Of a DNA stretch of 64,000 nucleotides, positions 17,801 through 26,915 are shown one piece after another. Numbering within the stretch: position 1 is the stretch's first letter; the number at the start of each line of letters is the position of its first letter. A program made the position numbers and the translations under genes. A model generated the notes under the pieces. The model had not been told where the DNA came from, did not search any database, and saw only the letters and a list, made by a program, of their open reading frames with translations. This stretch comes from a virus, in IMG/VR virus record IMGVR_UViG_3300011113_000202, positions 1 through 64,000 of that record; one strand, written 5' to 3'.

Positions 17801-19862
17801 AAATATAAATATGGTTAATAAGATTTTAGATAAGGGAATCAATGATCAAGTAATTGCAGATATTGTTAAGGCTAAAAATGCATTAAAGGGTCTTGGTGAT
17901 GAAACAGAGGCCTTGATAAATCCAGCAGAAAAAGCAATGCAAACATTCTTAAAAATGAAAGATGCTGCATTTAAACTTTATGATATACAACAGCGTCAAG
18001 CACAACTCAAGTTTAATAAAGGAATGAACCAAACTGTAGGAACAATGACAAAGTTGGGCAAAATTCCACAAAGGTTCCAGGGCTTATCGCTTAAGAGCGC
18101 AATCGCAGCAGCAGAAAAAGAAGTGCAAGGGCTAAATGATCAAATTAGAACAATACAAGATCGTGAAATTAGACCAATTGATATTGAAATTGAGGCTAAA
18201 GAGTCTGCAATAAATGACATAATGAAAGCACTTGAGTCTCAAGCAGCGGGTATGCAAAGAGGGTTCAATCTTCCTGCAGAGGCATATAAAGATGTTGCAG
18301 AGGGATTGAGAGATAAAATTAATGAAATGGAACTTGATCTTGAGTTCAATCCTCAATATGGTGCAAGACTTATTGAGCAGTTGCAGGATCAGATTTCAGA
18401 TATAGAACTAGAAATAGAATTAAACTTTAGCAGACCAATTGCTGACTTGCAGGAAGAATCTTCCGATCTATCTAATGATTTGACATTAATGGATAGAATT
18501 GCTGATCAGATTAATTCTAAATATGATGCACAAGCAGAAGCACTACAAAAAATATCTGATATAAATGCAGAAATTTCACAAGAACAAAAGGGACAACTAA
18601 ATCTTGCCGATGCTTTAAGTCGTGGAGATGTTGCAGCAGCAGCAAGGGCTGCACAAGAAATGAGAGCGCAGGCAGCAGCAAATGCAAAAACAAGATCTGC
18701 TGGCGTAATAGAAGCAGCAAGACAAGCAGAGATTTCAGGAATTCGTTCCCCAGGTGGATTAACAAGAACACAAATTGAAGAGCGTCAATTCCAAATTGGT
18801 CAACAAATTTATCAACTAGAAGAGCAGTCTGAAATCAAGCAACGTTCTATTCTTGCAATACAAGATCAAATTCGTGGAATTGAAGAAATTCGTACACAAA
18901 AACAAAGAGAGATTCGTGATATTCAAGATTTAATTGCTGCTGGAGAAAGAGCAAGAGAGGCATTTTTAAGAGAAAATGTTGTACCAATTGAAAATGCTAT
19001 TGCAGTGCTACAAGAATCAAAGAGGGCAAAGGTAGAACTTATAGCGGGTCTTGAACAAAGAATACTTGATATACAGTATGAGATCTTAGATCCTTTGCAA
19101 GCAGAAGCAGATATTCTTCAACAAGAATATGATAATGCTATTGATTTAATAGATAAAGAAAAATTACATTGGGAAGAAAGAGAACTTGCCCTTATTGAAG
19201 CAACAAATCAAACTAAAGAACTTGCAAAAGAGGCTGGAAATGTTGAGGCTGCATTTAATAGAGCAAAAAGTATCTATGATCAAATAGATAGCAAAACAAT
19301 TACAATAACAATAAAATATGTTTATGAAGGATCGCCAGATCCAAGCGGTTCTAAAAAAGACGATCCTAAAAAATCTACTGGTGGATTAATGTATGGTGGA
19401 AAGGTTAAAGGATACATGGGTGGTGGAAAAGTAAAGACAATGTATCTTGCTAGTGGCGGTGCTATTGGATCTGATACCGTGCCAGCAATGCTAACTCCTG
19501 GTGAGTTTGTTGTTAATAAAGCATCTTCACAGGCATTTGCTCCTTTCTTGACAGCAATTAATGAAAGTAAATATCCTTCGATCTTGGCTAAAAATGTATC
19601 TAATGCTAGACCAATATATCAGATTCCTATTCAAACATCTTTATCTCAGCCATCATATGATATATCGTCTCCAGTATTTAGTGCATCTCCAACAAATATT
19701 GCAAATGCTGCCTATAACGATAACTCCAGTTCAGTGTATAATTATAGTGTTGGAATTAGTGTAGGTGGAACAAATGCTTCTCCAGATACAATAGCAAAGG
19801 CAGTAATGAACGAAATTAAATACCTTGACTCTCAGCGAGTTAGAAATCAGAAGGTATCATAA
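11826..19862 (+). CDS. Tape measure protein
   Basis: 2678 residues, GTG start with a nearby AAGAGG. It sets tail length and is threaded in the tube. Residues ~180-470 resemble the TP901-type tape-measure core (GRQLMVGFTIPLAYFG..., MAASAAAMGRTGAELTAQVAQATRLA). A hydrophobic segment is near residues 540-570 and another near 1140-1200. The rest is mainly Ala/Gln/Lys-rich coiled coil, dense at 2060-2470. The motif G(T/S)D(S/T)VPAMLTPGE occurs twice, near residues 680 and 2547, each after a Gly/Lys stretch. At about 1.5 angstrom per residue the tail would be near 400 nm, long for a siphovirus. The last codon overlaps the next start. Confidence 0.9.
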   Translation: MADVNANIGIHIDTSQSLAEIKNLQRQLAQLYTSINKGSAAAAAAQKGLATNLMNTINAGGKFYAQMGTIRTSTESFTHALEKNKLTMREYFRFAGGSTRTFGRLFKSEFDTIGKVAEERVKRMQTQYIKLGRDASGAMRAISVTPTSLNMKEYGNQVAVAAQKQAILNQLLKQGSTNLLNFGKNTQWAGRQLMVGFTIPLAYFGTAAAKTFMDLEAQALKFRRVYGDMFTTTAETNKALADIEALAAQFTKYGVAVSKTMEMAASAAAMGRTGAELTAQVAQATRLAVLGNVEQEQALTTTISLTDAFGLAAEDLSGKINFLNAVENQTITAIEDLTVAIPKAGPVVKQLGGSVEDLAFFLTAMREGGINASEGANALKSGLASLINPTEKAAAMLADMGINIKAIVEGNVGNLRQTVIDFSRALDTLAPLERSRAIEQLFGKFQFARLSTLFENVTKDGGQAARVLDLAGKSVEELAILSERELGAIEDAIGTNFRESVEQLKLAIAPIGKEFLKAITPVVKFLGDLFEKFNNLSDGSKKFIVILTTLVGLVGPTLLMTFGLVANGAANIIKLFLLMRQGFLKLTGNSTNLAQQTQYLNSEQMEAAVVAASLNQAHTKLTQQFTLEAGAVNQLRNAYVQATAAAARFAAANPGMMIPGAGKIPKKFNSGTMKVPGYSKGTDSVPAMLTPGEAVIPEPIAQDDRFKPLIAALVSGEIRRYQDGTVFAHAVDKRVVRGLDVPENMRSIGFGSANAFTAIGFDLSPSTNSKLINNTVPVQNYISELSNPGSVKTMTARLIDLGVPPSEAAKVTSQIRTNLLRSLAEIPQGTLIGDKDIYSRMGNLKTGILGGLVRDSRGGLMGSAVRSLYSATAFSPLGSSSVKMNATAPIASVIDAVKKTKTSQSAIRALTNLQKVDPNIKLPVRLDASGNITAFERPEVSKKTGQITTTRNIGVLTGDRFKTARLGRGGGRKITPSKGATAQATQILMGRGEVLQTKDGRQTVVTGQTGTAKKPGTVMVGGGPSDKRAVPATKVRSVIPRGYRGVPMFGFGAQDGIGPQPTLAETGGKTAQQIAAQHRVSLSQAKRMIADNEKAMRAQQQNTAATTALTAQKATMGQRLATGAHVFSGLTIAGSFMGGKIGEVSQKLAPFAMILSTIAMMGPGLLKGFGKMKMFFAANPLALVATAAIALVATLKYQNSKAKKAGEAAAELATQQLATADRMKAISLITDKVGATELAARAAQSPASTRFTTGYERGKSQFGTTFLESDFGKQMYETFVKNLKDGGREAAQTIALELGTYISDGVLSAEQAFSIARSIGLNLKDMTVASQIKGELIALIGPDGTDVIENGITIRARIVEASEDNLQTAIENTQDNFKGLDLGGLTYDEEDIKAVGKLAAYQSQYLQNIKSAVAASRKNMNDRIKELEIEKAKAKSAAEVAKINDQINTLKKEQNLEEESLRLKYKDAVDLQVKAYQEATSGLRKYGAVGAAYFAGLDKTVKQKFKGTGNEPVAEEFLKTATGTTSQIFEVKLKALVAGGVFEPKTLTDLVNLFGPEKEDVAQKSLDLALTKKDPEKIAELVATLTGFENKKLATDILISATSEDGLKGKELENRLEVIGRLRDLNNREVNIEMFIQANGMDALDELYTSLDYIENIKGPITTKVISDLQSTSNDPNMPNMNALLAIWDKYEALPDEVKKTVIQEYISLFRTVTEGEAEASLRGKGVPDMAITPESIANERARITSNLVTQAAKYAEGAVPSGSKTGPDKGKGRDTTLDELLKRLKFIRKASIDAEGGVKELLKITGGKGLKNFGGVIQQLMAGPKGGFNREFISFLEGMDNKTRATYMTIKNGEVVLTKQGKALKEAFNEKVIGEYQVANRQALQDTKAQGAALLKLQASGVDSATALEMVADANLAVAINSKDITGKELRQMAADAKAAKDEVERLNLEVLGLAESLKKDIGEAQKTNQALLVARQGGIVDPEILEFISKNINMVNKILDKGINDQVIADIVKAKNALKGLGDETEALINPAEKAMQTFLKMKDAAFKLYDIQQRQAQLKFNKGMNQTVGTMTKLGKIPQRFQGLSLKSAIAAAEKEVQGLNDQIRTIQDREIRPIDIEIEAKESAINDIMKALESQAAGMQRGFNLPAEAYKDVAEGLRDKINEMELDLEFNPQYGARLIEQLQDQISDIELEIELNFSRPIADLQEESSDLSNDLTLMDRIADQINSKYDAQAEALQKISDINAEISQEQKGQLNLADALSRGDVAAAARAAQEMRAQAAANAKTRSAGVIEAARQAEISGIRSPGGLTRTQIEERQFQIGQQIYQLEEQSEIKQRSILAIQDQIRGIEEIRTQKQREIRDIQDLIAAGERAREAFLRENVVPIENAIAVLQESKRAKVELIAGLEQRILDIQYEILDPLQAEADILQQEYDNAIDLIDKEKLHWEERELALIEATNQTKELAKEAGNVEAAFNRAKSIYDQIDSKTITITIKYVYEGSPDPSGSKKDDPKKSTGGLMYGGKVKGYMGGGKVKTMYLASGGAIGSDTVPAMLTPGEFVVNKASSQAFAPFLTAINESKYPSILAKNVSNARPIYQIPIQTSLSQPSYDISSPVFSASPTNIANAAYNDNSSSVYNYSVGISVGGTNASPDTIAKAVMNEIKYLDSQRVRNQKVS

Positions 19863-20509
19863 TGACTACCTCGGCATATTTAAGTGGTAGAAAAAGGTAT
19901 CAGCGCCCACAAGCAGTTTTGTGGTCTAATAATTCTGGCACATTAACTGGTGGCTTATACGTACCAAATGGCTATGAGGTAGGAGCAGATACTGCGGAAA
20001 CAGATCCAGATTTATTAAATCAGTTTATTATTTTGTCTGATCACAATAGAAGCGAACTATCCTTTACCCCACAAAGAATTGAGCAGCGTCAAAGAACCAT
20101 TAATGGTCGTATGCGTTCATATCACATTGCAGACAAATTACAGATTAGTTTCTCGTGGAGCATGTTGCCATCTAGATCTCATTATCAGGTAGCAGCATTT
20201 GATGATGCAACTGGTATATCTCCATATCAAAATAAAACTCAAGAATTTACTGCTGATGGTGGTGCTGGCGGGGTATCAATATTAGACTGGTACAACAACC
20301 ATACAGGACCATTCTGGATGTATCTTGCATACGATAACTATGCAAACTTTAAAGAAGACGGGGAAGTTGTAAATAACTCATTTGGTCACCTTGCACAATA
20401 TAATGAAATTATTCAGGTATATTTTGCAGACTTTAATTATTCTGTAGTCAAGCGTGGTGGCAATAATTTTGACATGTGGAATATATCGGTAACTCTGGAA
20501 GAGGTCTAA
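19862..20509 (+). CDS. Distal tail-type protein
   Basis: 215 residues, directly after the tape measure (stop/start overlap TAATG), the usual place of the distal tail protein joining tube to tip. Beta-rich with many aromatic residues; DKLQISFSWSMLPSRSHYQ in the middle and FNYSVVKRGGNNFDMWNISVTLEEV at the end, a typical final beta hairpin of tube-fold proteins. Assignment by position and fold impression. Confidence 0.6.
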   Translation: MTTSAYLSGRKRYQRPQAVLWSNNSGTLTGGLYVPNGYEVGADTAETDPDLLNQFIILSDHNRSELSFTPQRIEQRQRTINGRMRSYHIADKLQISFSWSMLPSRSHYQVAAFDDATGISPYQNKTQEFTADGGAGGVSILDWYNNHTGPFWMYLAYDNYANFKEDGEVVNNSFGHLAQYNEIIQVYFADFNYSVVKRGGNNFDMWNISVTLEEV

Positions 20510-20510
20510 A

Positions 20511-23500
20511 ATGTTTGTAAGCGAAGCATTAAAGACCCACCTTGAAACATCGGCAACAATAAATATACAGTCTTTAGTTTTGGCTGAATTAAATATGAAC
20601 ATGCCAGATAATATTTTTAAAGTTGGCAACTATAGATATCGTCCAAGAACAGCAGATTCAATTTATAATACGATATTATCTACATTTGATCAGTTAGATG
20701 ATGGCAATTATTATACAGGTGCAACAGATGCTGATGTTGTTATTGATGGTGGTTTTCAAAATGACAACACTCCACAACAGTTTACATTAACTAAAGATAA
20801 GATGAAAATGATTTATTCTTTAGAAGATTGCTTAAAACCATTTAGACCAAGATCTGGAATTAATAAAGCCCTTTATATGTCTGGAAGGCACCTTGCAAAT
20901 TCTGGAGCAAGACTTGCAGAACGTCCAAGGTATTATATGCCATCAAGATATGATCAGTTTAGATACTGGACTTCATACAGAACAGAAGATGGTTCTGAGT
21001 ACGGAGTGGCTAAAAACATTTCTAATGGTTTATATTTTATTGATGATGCTGCCCCATTTGTAGTTTATAAAGAGCCAGTTCCAGCAAACAGAGTTGTATT
21101 AAAAATGCAAACAAATGTTGGATCTGTAGACCTTGGACCATTCGCTACTAGCACAGGCAATATTTCAGATCCACTTTATGGAGATGCAAATAAAACAACT
21201 CCATCAAGATGGAAAATACAATATTTAGACGGTAACAATTGGACTGATTTATATGTCATCAGAGAGTTTGACACAAGAGATGACGATGCAAATTCTCCAA
21301 TTATAGGATCAGATGGATATCTTGAATTAGAGTATGGATTAATCATTCCAGATGCATACAAAGATATATTTATTTTTGCAGAACAACTTTCATCGGATAC
21401 AATGCTTCCAGAGTCAAATGTAACTGGATATGCTTATTTAGTTGTAGAAAATGAAGGCGAAGTCGGAACATTTCATATTTGGACTGGAACGGAATATGAA
21501 ACATTTGCACCAACATACGGCTGGTCTTTAGGATCAGAAACAATAACAAATCAAACCAACTTTGTCAATGATTTAACATCTCCAGATACATTTTCTGACG
21601 ATATTGACGGCGGTACAAAGTATAGACAATTTCAATATATAAGAGGTTTACGAATAGTAGTAGACACCATGAACAAACTAGATTCTACCTTTGATCTTAT
21701 TGAAATGTCTCCACGTTTGGTAGTTGACCTATCAGATAAAGTCATAGACTATAGAGTAACAAAGATGCTATCAGACCTTGGAAATAGTTCTATTCCAGTG
21801 GGTCAACTTTTAGCATCTACTGGAGAGATGACTATATTTGATGACGATCAAGCCTTTAATGATAATAATACTAATAGCATTATTTCAGACTACCTCCGTA
21901 AAAATATAAAATTTAATTTTTATGAAAAAATTATAAATGTTGATGGCTTTGATTATTTTATACCAATCAAAACTTTATACTCAGACGGTTTTCCACAGGC
22001 AGACGTTACAGGAGCAACAGTATCACTAAGCCTTAGAGACTTTTACTTTTTCTTAGAATCAATGCCAGCCCCAAGACTTTTAATGACAGAAACTTCTTTA
22101 AGTATGGCTGTATCCACACTACTAGATTATATTGGATTTTCTAATTATACCTTTAGAAGAATTGATGGTGAATCGGATCCAGTAATACCTTTCTTTTTTG
22201 TAGCACCAGATCAAAGCGTTGCAGAGGTTTTAAGTCAACTTGCTACTGCAACACAAACCGCAATGTTTTTTGATGAATACAACAACTTTATTGTAATGAC
22301 CAAAGACTATTTGCTTCCAGATGCAGATAGTAGAAGTACTGATTTTGTTTTATCTGGGTCAAACAATCAAACAGATAATGGAATTATTAAAAATTCAACG
22401 TCTGGAAATCTACCAAATATAATTTCAATATCTTCACAAGATAAAAAAATATATAATGATGGTAAAATTACATACACCACAAAATATATACAGCGTACAT
22501 TTGGAGTAAAAAAGCAGGCAGATAAATTAGAGTCTGAAAAAACTTGGATTTATTTACCATCGCTGTTGTGGGAAGTTGCTGGAACAGAAGAAACAAAGAC
22601 AATTAATGCAGCATCTCAACAGGCTAGTGCATATGCTTTAGCAGCAATGCCAATTAATTCAACTCTAACTTCTTCAGTGCCAACCGTATCTAATGGTGGC
22701 GTAATCAACAACATTATTGATATTGGCGAAAGTGCTTATTGGTTAGCAAGATATCAGGGATATTTTTATTCTAACGGAGAAATTATAAGATATGATGCTG
22801 TTCAGTTTAACATAACTGGAACTGGCAATGTTTATATAAGTAGTAATCAAGAATATCAAAGATATTTTGCTTCACTTCCTTTTAACGGAAAGATCTATCC
22901 AACTGGTTTAGTAAGAATATATTCTTTACCATATTATGAAACAATAGATGGAAATACTAGAATGAAATCTGGTGCCGTTTATCAGCATGGTCGTGGACAA
23001 TTTGGAACGCCAGTTGTTGAGCACACCGCTGGAATTAGTGACTACTGGACCAATAATGATTATGTTCGTGGTTGCGATATGCAGACACAATATTTATTCA
23101 CAACTGCATTAGATGAAGATGTATCATTACCATCAACAACAGTGGCTGCTGCTGGACAAAATAATACTTTGGCTCGTCAAACTACAAGAAATGGTATTAT
23201 TAAAAATTTTATGGCAACAAATTATTTAACAGAAACCCAGGTTAATAATTTAAAAAGCACTCAGTCTGGAACAATACAGTCTTCAGCACTTGTAATGAAT
23301 GGACCATCATTTAGAACAACAGAAACCCCATTAAACTTTGTCTCCTATGTTTATAAAGATTTAGACAATGCCTATAGGCACTTTGGAACAAGAATGAGAA
23401 TAATTGGAAAGATTGAAAATAATGAGATTCGTGGACAAACTCCAATTGGTAGCACACCATATTTTCAAATTACTGGATCTGGAACAAATCAAAACATCAG

Positions 23501-24830
23501 CATAGGTGGTGGATCTGGAGGATTAGCAGTACTTCTTAATCCAGAAACTAATAATGGATATTATTTTGAAATAGTTGCTTTAACTGAAAACAATATTGAG
23601 CAGTATTTAAAACGTGATAGCAGAACTGGTCAGGCTCAAATTTCTGTAAACAATGTTGTGTTTTATAAAGTAAAAAAAGATTCATCTAATAATAATGCAA
23701 TTCCAATTAAACTTTGGGGTGGTTTAACAAACATTTTGGTGGATGACGGTAGATTTACAGGGCAGTATAGAAGAACTGCCGAAGAAAATCCAACAGTATA
23801 TGATTTATCTGTTGAGTATCAAGACATAGGAAATATTAGAAGGTTTTATCTTTATATAAATAATAAGTTAATAAAGATTGTAGACGATAAAGATCCTTTA
23901 CCAATTTATAATAATATGGCTTTATTTGTTCGTGGATCTTCTCGCTGTATGTTTGAAAATATATATGCACTAACAAATAACTATGCACAGAATACTGTGT
24001 TTACTGTGGGAGAAACACTATCTAGTGCTTTTGGTGATAAAGAAATTGATGCTAATGAATCGTTAAAAAAATATGCCATGAGTGGAATTGTTCAGTCTAC
24101 GTATTTATCTGGAATAAGCACTCAGCAGCCACCTAAATATAATATGTACTTCGAAGAATTTGGAACAATTATGCGTGAGTGTGCATATTTTGATATTAGA
24201 TATGATCGTGCATACCCCGCTCTCTATGCAAAAATTGCTCCTACTTTTAATAGAATGAAGGGTTATAGCATATCTGGTTTTCAGGCAGACTCTTATGGTG
24301 CTGAGTTTTTAATTTTTAATACCACGGATACAATTCTTAATCTTGACGATACAAGCGGAAACTATTTAAGAATTTTAGGTATAACATTTACACAGGACAC
24401 AACACACGAGTTAACGGTTGATGAATACTTTAAAAAGAAAAGCAATCTGTCTGACCCAGAATTCCAAGGAGATTCGATAACAACATCTGCATTAGTAGAA
24501 AAATCTAAATATGATGAAATTAAACTTAGTAGGCTTATCTATGGTAAAAGTGAGTTTGCTTTAGAAAGTCAGTATATACAGTCTCAAGATGATGCAGAAA
24601 ATATTTTAGGATGGATTATTAACAAGACAAAAGATCCTAAAAAGGCTGTTGGACTAGAAATGTTTTCAATACCAACCCTACAACTTGGAGATATCGTTAC
24701 GTTAACTTATCAAAATAATGATGGATTGGATTTAGTAACAGATTCTGAAACAAGATTTGTAGTATATAATATTGATTACTCTAGGTCAAATGCTGGACCT
24801 GGAATGACCGTATATTTGAGCGAGGTGTAG
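20511..24830 (+). CDS. Large minor tail/tail-tip hub protein
   Basis: 1439 residues. Probably the central tail-tip protein (Tal/hub type). The middle part contains VPVGQLLASTGEMTIFDDD and SLSMAVSTLLDYIGFSNYTFRRI then QSVAEVLSQLATATQTAMFFDEYNNFIV, a hub-like domain found in actinophage minor tail proteins. Around residues 940-1150 is a beta-rich concanavalin-like insertion. The C-terminus (LQLGDIVTLTYQNNDG...TRFVVYNIDYSRS) resembles a hub barrel. One base separates it from the next gene. No lysozyme or peptidase motif was recognised. Confidence 0.65.
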   Translation: MFVSEALKTHLETSATINIQSLVLAELNMNMPDNIFKVGNYRYRPRTADSIYNTILSTFDQLDDGNYYTGATDADVVIDGGFQNDNTPQQFTLTKDKMKMIYSLEDCLKPFRPRSGINKALYMSGRHLANSGARLAERPRYYMPSRYDQFRYWTSYRTEDGSEYGVAKNISNGLYFIDDAAPFVVYKEPVPANRVVLKMQTNVGSVDLGPFATSTGNISDPLYGDANKTTPSRWKIQYLDGNNWTDLYVIREFDTRDDDANSPIIGSDGYLELEYGLIIPDAYKDIFIFAEQLSSDTMLPESNVTGYAYLVVENEGEVGTFHIWTGTEYETFAPTYGWSLGSETITNQTNFVNDLTSPDTFSDDIDGGTKYRQFQYIRGLRIVVDTMNKLDSTFDLIEMSPRLVVDLSDKVIDYRVTKMLSDLGNSSIPVGQLLASTGEMTIFDDDQAFNDNNTNSIISDYLRKNIKFNFYEKIINVDGFDYFIPIKTLYSDGFPQADVTGATVSLSLRDFYFFLESMPAPRLLMTETSLSMAVSTLLDYIGFSNYTFRRIDGESDPVIPFFFVAPDQSVAEVLSQLATATQTAMFFDEYNNFIVMTKDYLLPDADSRSTDFVLSGSNNQTDNGIIKNSTSGNLPNIISISSQDKKIYNDGKITYTTKYIQRTFGVKKQADKLESEKTWIYLPSLLWEVAGTEETKTINAASQQASAYALAAMPINSTLTSSVPTVSNGGVINNIIDIGESAYWLARYQGYFYSNGEIIRYDAVQFNITGTGNVYISSNQEYQRYFASLPFNGKIYPTGLVRIYSLPYYETIDGNTRMKSGAVYQHGRGQFGTPVVEHTAGISDYWTNNDYVRGCDMQTQYLFTTALDEDVSLPSTTVAAAGQNNTLARQTTRNGIIKNFMATNYLTETQVNNLKSTQSGTIQSSALVMNGPSFRTTETPLNFVSYVYKDLDNAYRHFGTRMRIIGKIENNEIRGQTPIGSTPYFQITGSGTNQNISIGGGSGGLAVLLNPETNNGYYFEIVALTENNIEQYLKRDSRTGQAQISVNNVVFYKVKKDSSNNNAIPIKLWGGLTNILVDDGRFTGQYRRTAEENPTVYDLSVEYQDIGNIRRFYLYINNKLIKIVDDKDPLPIYNNMALFVRGSSRCMFENIYALTNNYAQNTVFTVGETLSSAFGDKEIDANESLKKYAMSGIVQSTYLSGISTQQPPKYNMYFEEFGTIMRECAYFDIRYDRAYPALYAKIAPTFNRMKGYSISGFQADSYGAEFLIFNTTDTILNLDDTSGNYLRILGITFTQDTTHELTVDEYFKKKSNLSDPEFQGDSITTSALVEKSKYDEIKLSRLIYGKSEFALESQYIQSQDDAENILGWIINKTKDPKKAVGLEMFSIPTLQLGDIVTLTYQNNDGLDLVTDSETRFVVYNIDYSRSNAGPGMTVYLSEV

Positions 24831-24831
24831 T

Positions 24832-25794
24832 ATGGCACGTCTTGAAGATGATGCAATGCCGCCACAGGTTAAAAAAACATCTGCTTCAGAATTTGATACT
24901 GCCCTTAGAAATATTCAACAAATAATTGCAGATTCAAAGGCAGCAAGAGAAGCAAGACAAAAAGCCGCAGCCGAAAAAAAGGCACAACTTGATGCACAGC
25001 GTGAAGCAGCATTTGCTCCAATATATGAAAGAATAGAGACTGCAAGACAGAACGTAGCAGCAATTAAAGAAGATCTGGCTGATGGAGTTTATAAGGGCAA
25101 GCCAATAGTACCAATAACACCAGAGCCAAAACCAAAAACCATAACTGGTGTTACATATGTTGGAACATGCCTTAATAGAAAAAAAATAATATCGTATTCT
25201 GATGGCACAACTGTTTCTGAGGCTGCTCCAGAAAGTTGTGATGATAATACTGGAATAGGACTTGGGACAAGTCTTTTAGATACTCCAGCAGCAACAGTTC
25301 CTGCTCCAACCCCAGTTCCACCTAAGCCTCCAGCCCCACTTCCACCTCCACCACCTCCACCAAAAACTGCACCAATAGATACAGTATTAATTGATCAAGA
25401 CACAATTGATATTGATATAATGCAAGACCTTATCTGGGAAGACATTGGTGGGCAGGAACTTATAAATATTGCACGTAATGATACTGTCAATGGACAAAGT
25501 ATTTCTTATCAGCCTATTAAAAATATTACAGCCATACAGCAGCAATATAATCCAAATAATATAGTTGCTCTTCAAAATACATCAGATAAATATTTTGCAA
25601 ATTTCTCTATTAAGTTAGAAACTAAACTACCAGGCGAAGGCGAAGGTGGTGGGCCAGACGGTGCCTATGTATACATAGAAGATACAACTGGCGACCTAAT
25701 AGTAGAACTTATCAACATAGAGCCTGATGAACAAATAGAGGTTCAGATCAGTCTAAGTGGTACAATATATGAGGCGGAGTTTAATGAATCATGA
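24832..25794 (+). CDS. Tail protein with coiled coil and polyproline hinge
   Basis: 320 residues in three parts: an Ala/Lys/Gln coiled coil (about residues 15-85), a Cys-containing segment and a Pro-rich hinge with a run of seven prolines (about 160-185), and a beta-rich acidic C-terminal domain (GDLIVELINIEPDEQIEVQISLSG). It lies in the tail-tip block between the hub and fibre-like genes and overlaps the next gene by 4 nt. The architecture suggests a fibre stalk with a terminal beta domain. No family recognised. Confidence 0.55.
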   Translation: MARLEDDAMPPQVKKTSASEFDTALRNIQQIIADSKAAREARQKAAAEKKAQLDAQREAAFAPIYERIETARQNVAAIKEDLADGVYKGKPIVPITPEPKPKTITGVTYVGTCLNRKKIISYSDGTTVSEAAPESCDDNTGIGLGTSLLDTPAATVPAPTPVPPKPPAPLPPPPPPPKTAPIDTVLIDQDTIDIDIMQDLIWEDIGGQELINIARNDTVNGQSISYQPIKNITAIQQQYNPNNIVALQNTSDKYFANFSIKLETKLPGEGEGGGPDGAYVYIEDTTGDLIVELINIEPDEQIEVQISLSGTIYEAEFNES

Positions 25795-26915
25795 TAACTA
25801 ATACTGGTAAGAATATTATTGGCAAGTACCTACTTGGTCAGGCACCTGCATATGCATCCTATATAGCCGTTGGCTGCGGTCCACAGCCCCTAGGAACTGC
25901 TGACCCATATGCTGACTACTCAGCCAAACAAAACCTTGATTTTGAGATGTTTCGTGTTCCAATTTCTTCCAGGGGATTTGTAACAGAAAATAATATAACA
26001 AAACTAGTATTAACAGCAGAATTACCAACAGAAGAAAGATATGAAATATCAGAGGTTGGATTATATTCTGCTGGCACAAATCCAGCAAATGGTGCTTATG
26101 ATAGCAAAACGATATTTGCATTTACCACTGGTGAAAATTGGCAGTATCACTCTGCTACCTCGGCGGTAGCAATAGATTCATATCCAGATCCATTAGACGA
26201 TCCAGCAGACGATAATATTATTTCAGTAGCAGATGTTGTATTTCAAACCAATGCTGATAATGCTATTTTTTACAAACCAGGCAGAGCAGAAATCTATGAG
26301 CGTTGCAGATTCTTTAATAATATTATTATGATTCAGGGAGATACTTCTGATTTAACCACATCTGCTACCTCTGGATTTTCAATTGCTGGTGGATCTGATC
26401 ACATACACTTAACTGGAATAGATGTTGATCTTACAAGAAACTCTCCAACAGATGAATTAAGACTTGCATTCTCTATTATAAATAAAGATGGAGATTCTGG
26501 TTCATCACCAGACGCTGTAAAAATATTAATTGAATTTGCATCAGCAGATGACGGATCTGGAGAAAGTGCAAGATTTATTGTTAATATTGAAGATGGTGTT
26601 GGCGGGTATGATTTTGCAACCAATAGATATCATGTTGTATCAAAAGAACTACAACAGTTAATTACAACTAGTGGATTTACTTGGGATGCCGTGACCGTTG
26701 CTAAAATTTATGCTTCTGCAGAAATCGCAGGATCTCCTTCAGAAGATTATTATATTGCTCTTGATGCTATGCGACTAGAAAATGTTTCAACATCTAATCC
26801 ACTTTATGGTATGACTGGATATACAGTTGTAAAAAATACAGATGCTGAAACTGTTATTAAATCTCCAAATACTAGCAACTATATTGAATTTAGATTTACC
26901 GTTGGAGTTTCATAA
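25791..26915 (+). CDS. Tail fibre/baseplate-like protein
   Basis: 374 residues, ATGA overlap with the previous gene. The first ~110 residues (NTGKNIIGKYLLGQAPAY then ISSRGFVTEN and RYEISEVGLYSAG) resemble the N-terminal attachment region of phage tail fibre proteins of the KxIIGKYL...EVGLY type. The rest is a beta-sandwich-like region with repeated D/G loops (residues 190-340), possibly carbohydrate binding. The next gene starts at the overlapping ATG 26915. Confidence 0.6.
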   Translation: MITNTGKNIIGKYLLGQAPAYASYIAVGCGPQPLGTADPYADYSAKQNLDFEMFRVPISSRGFVTENNITKLVLTAELPTEERYEISEVGLYSAGTNPANGAYDSKTIFAFTTGENWQYHSATSAVAIDSYPDPLDDPADDNIISVADVVFQTNADNAIFYKPGRAEIYERCRFFNNIIMIQGDTSDLTTSATSGFSIAGGSDHIHLTGIDVDLTRNSPTDELRLAFSIINKDGDSGSSPDAVKILIEFASADDGSGESARFIVNIEDGVGGYDFATNRYHVVSKELQQLITTSGFTWDAVTVAKIYASAEIAGSPSEDYYIALDAMRLENVSTSNPLYGMTGYTVVKNTDAETVIKSPNTSNYIEFRFTVGVS

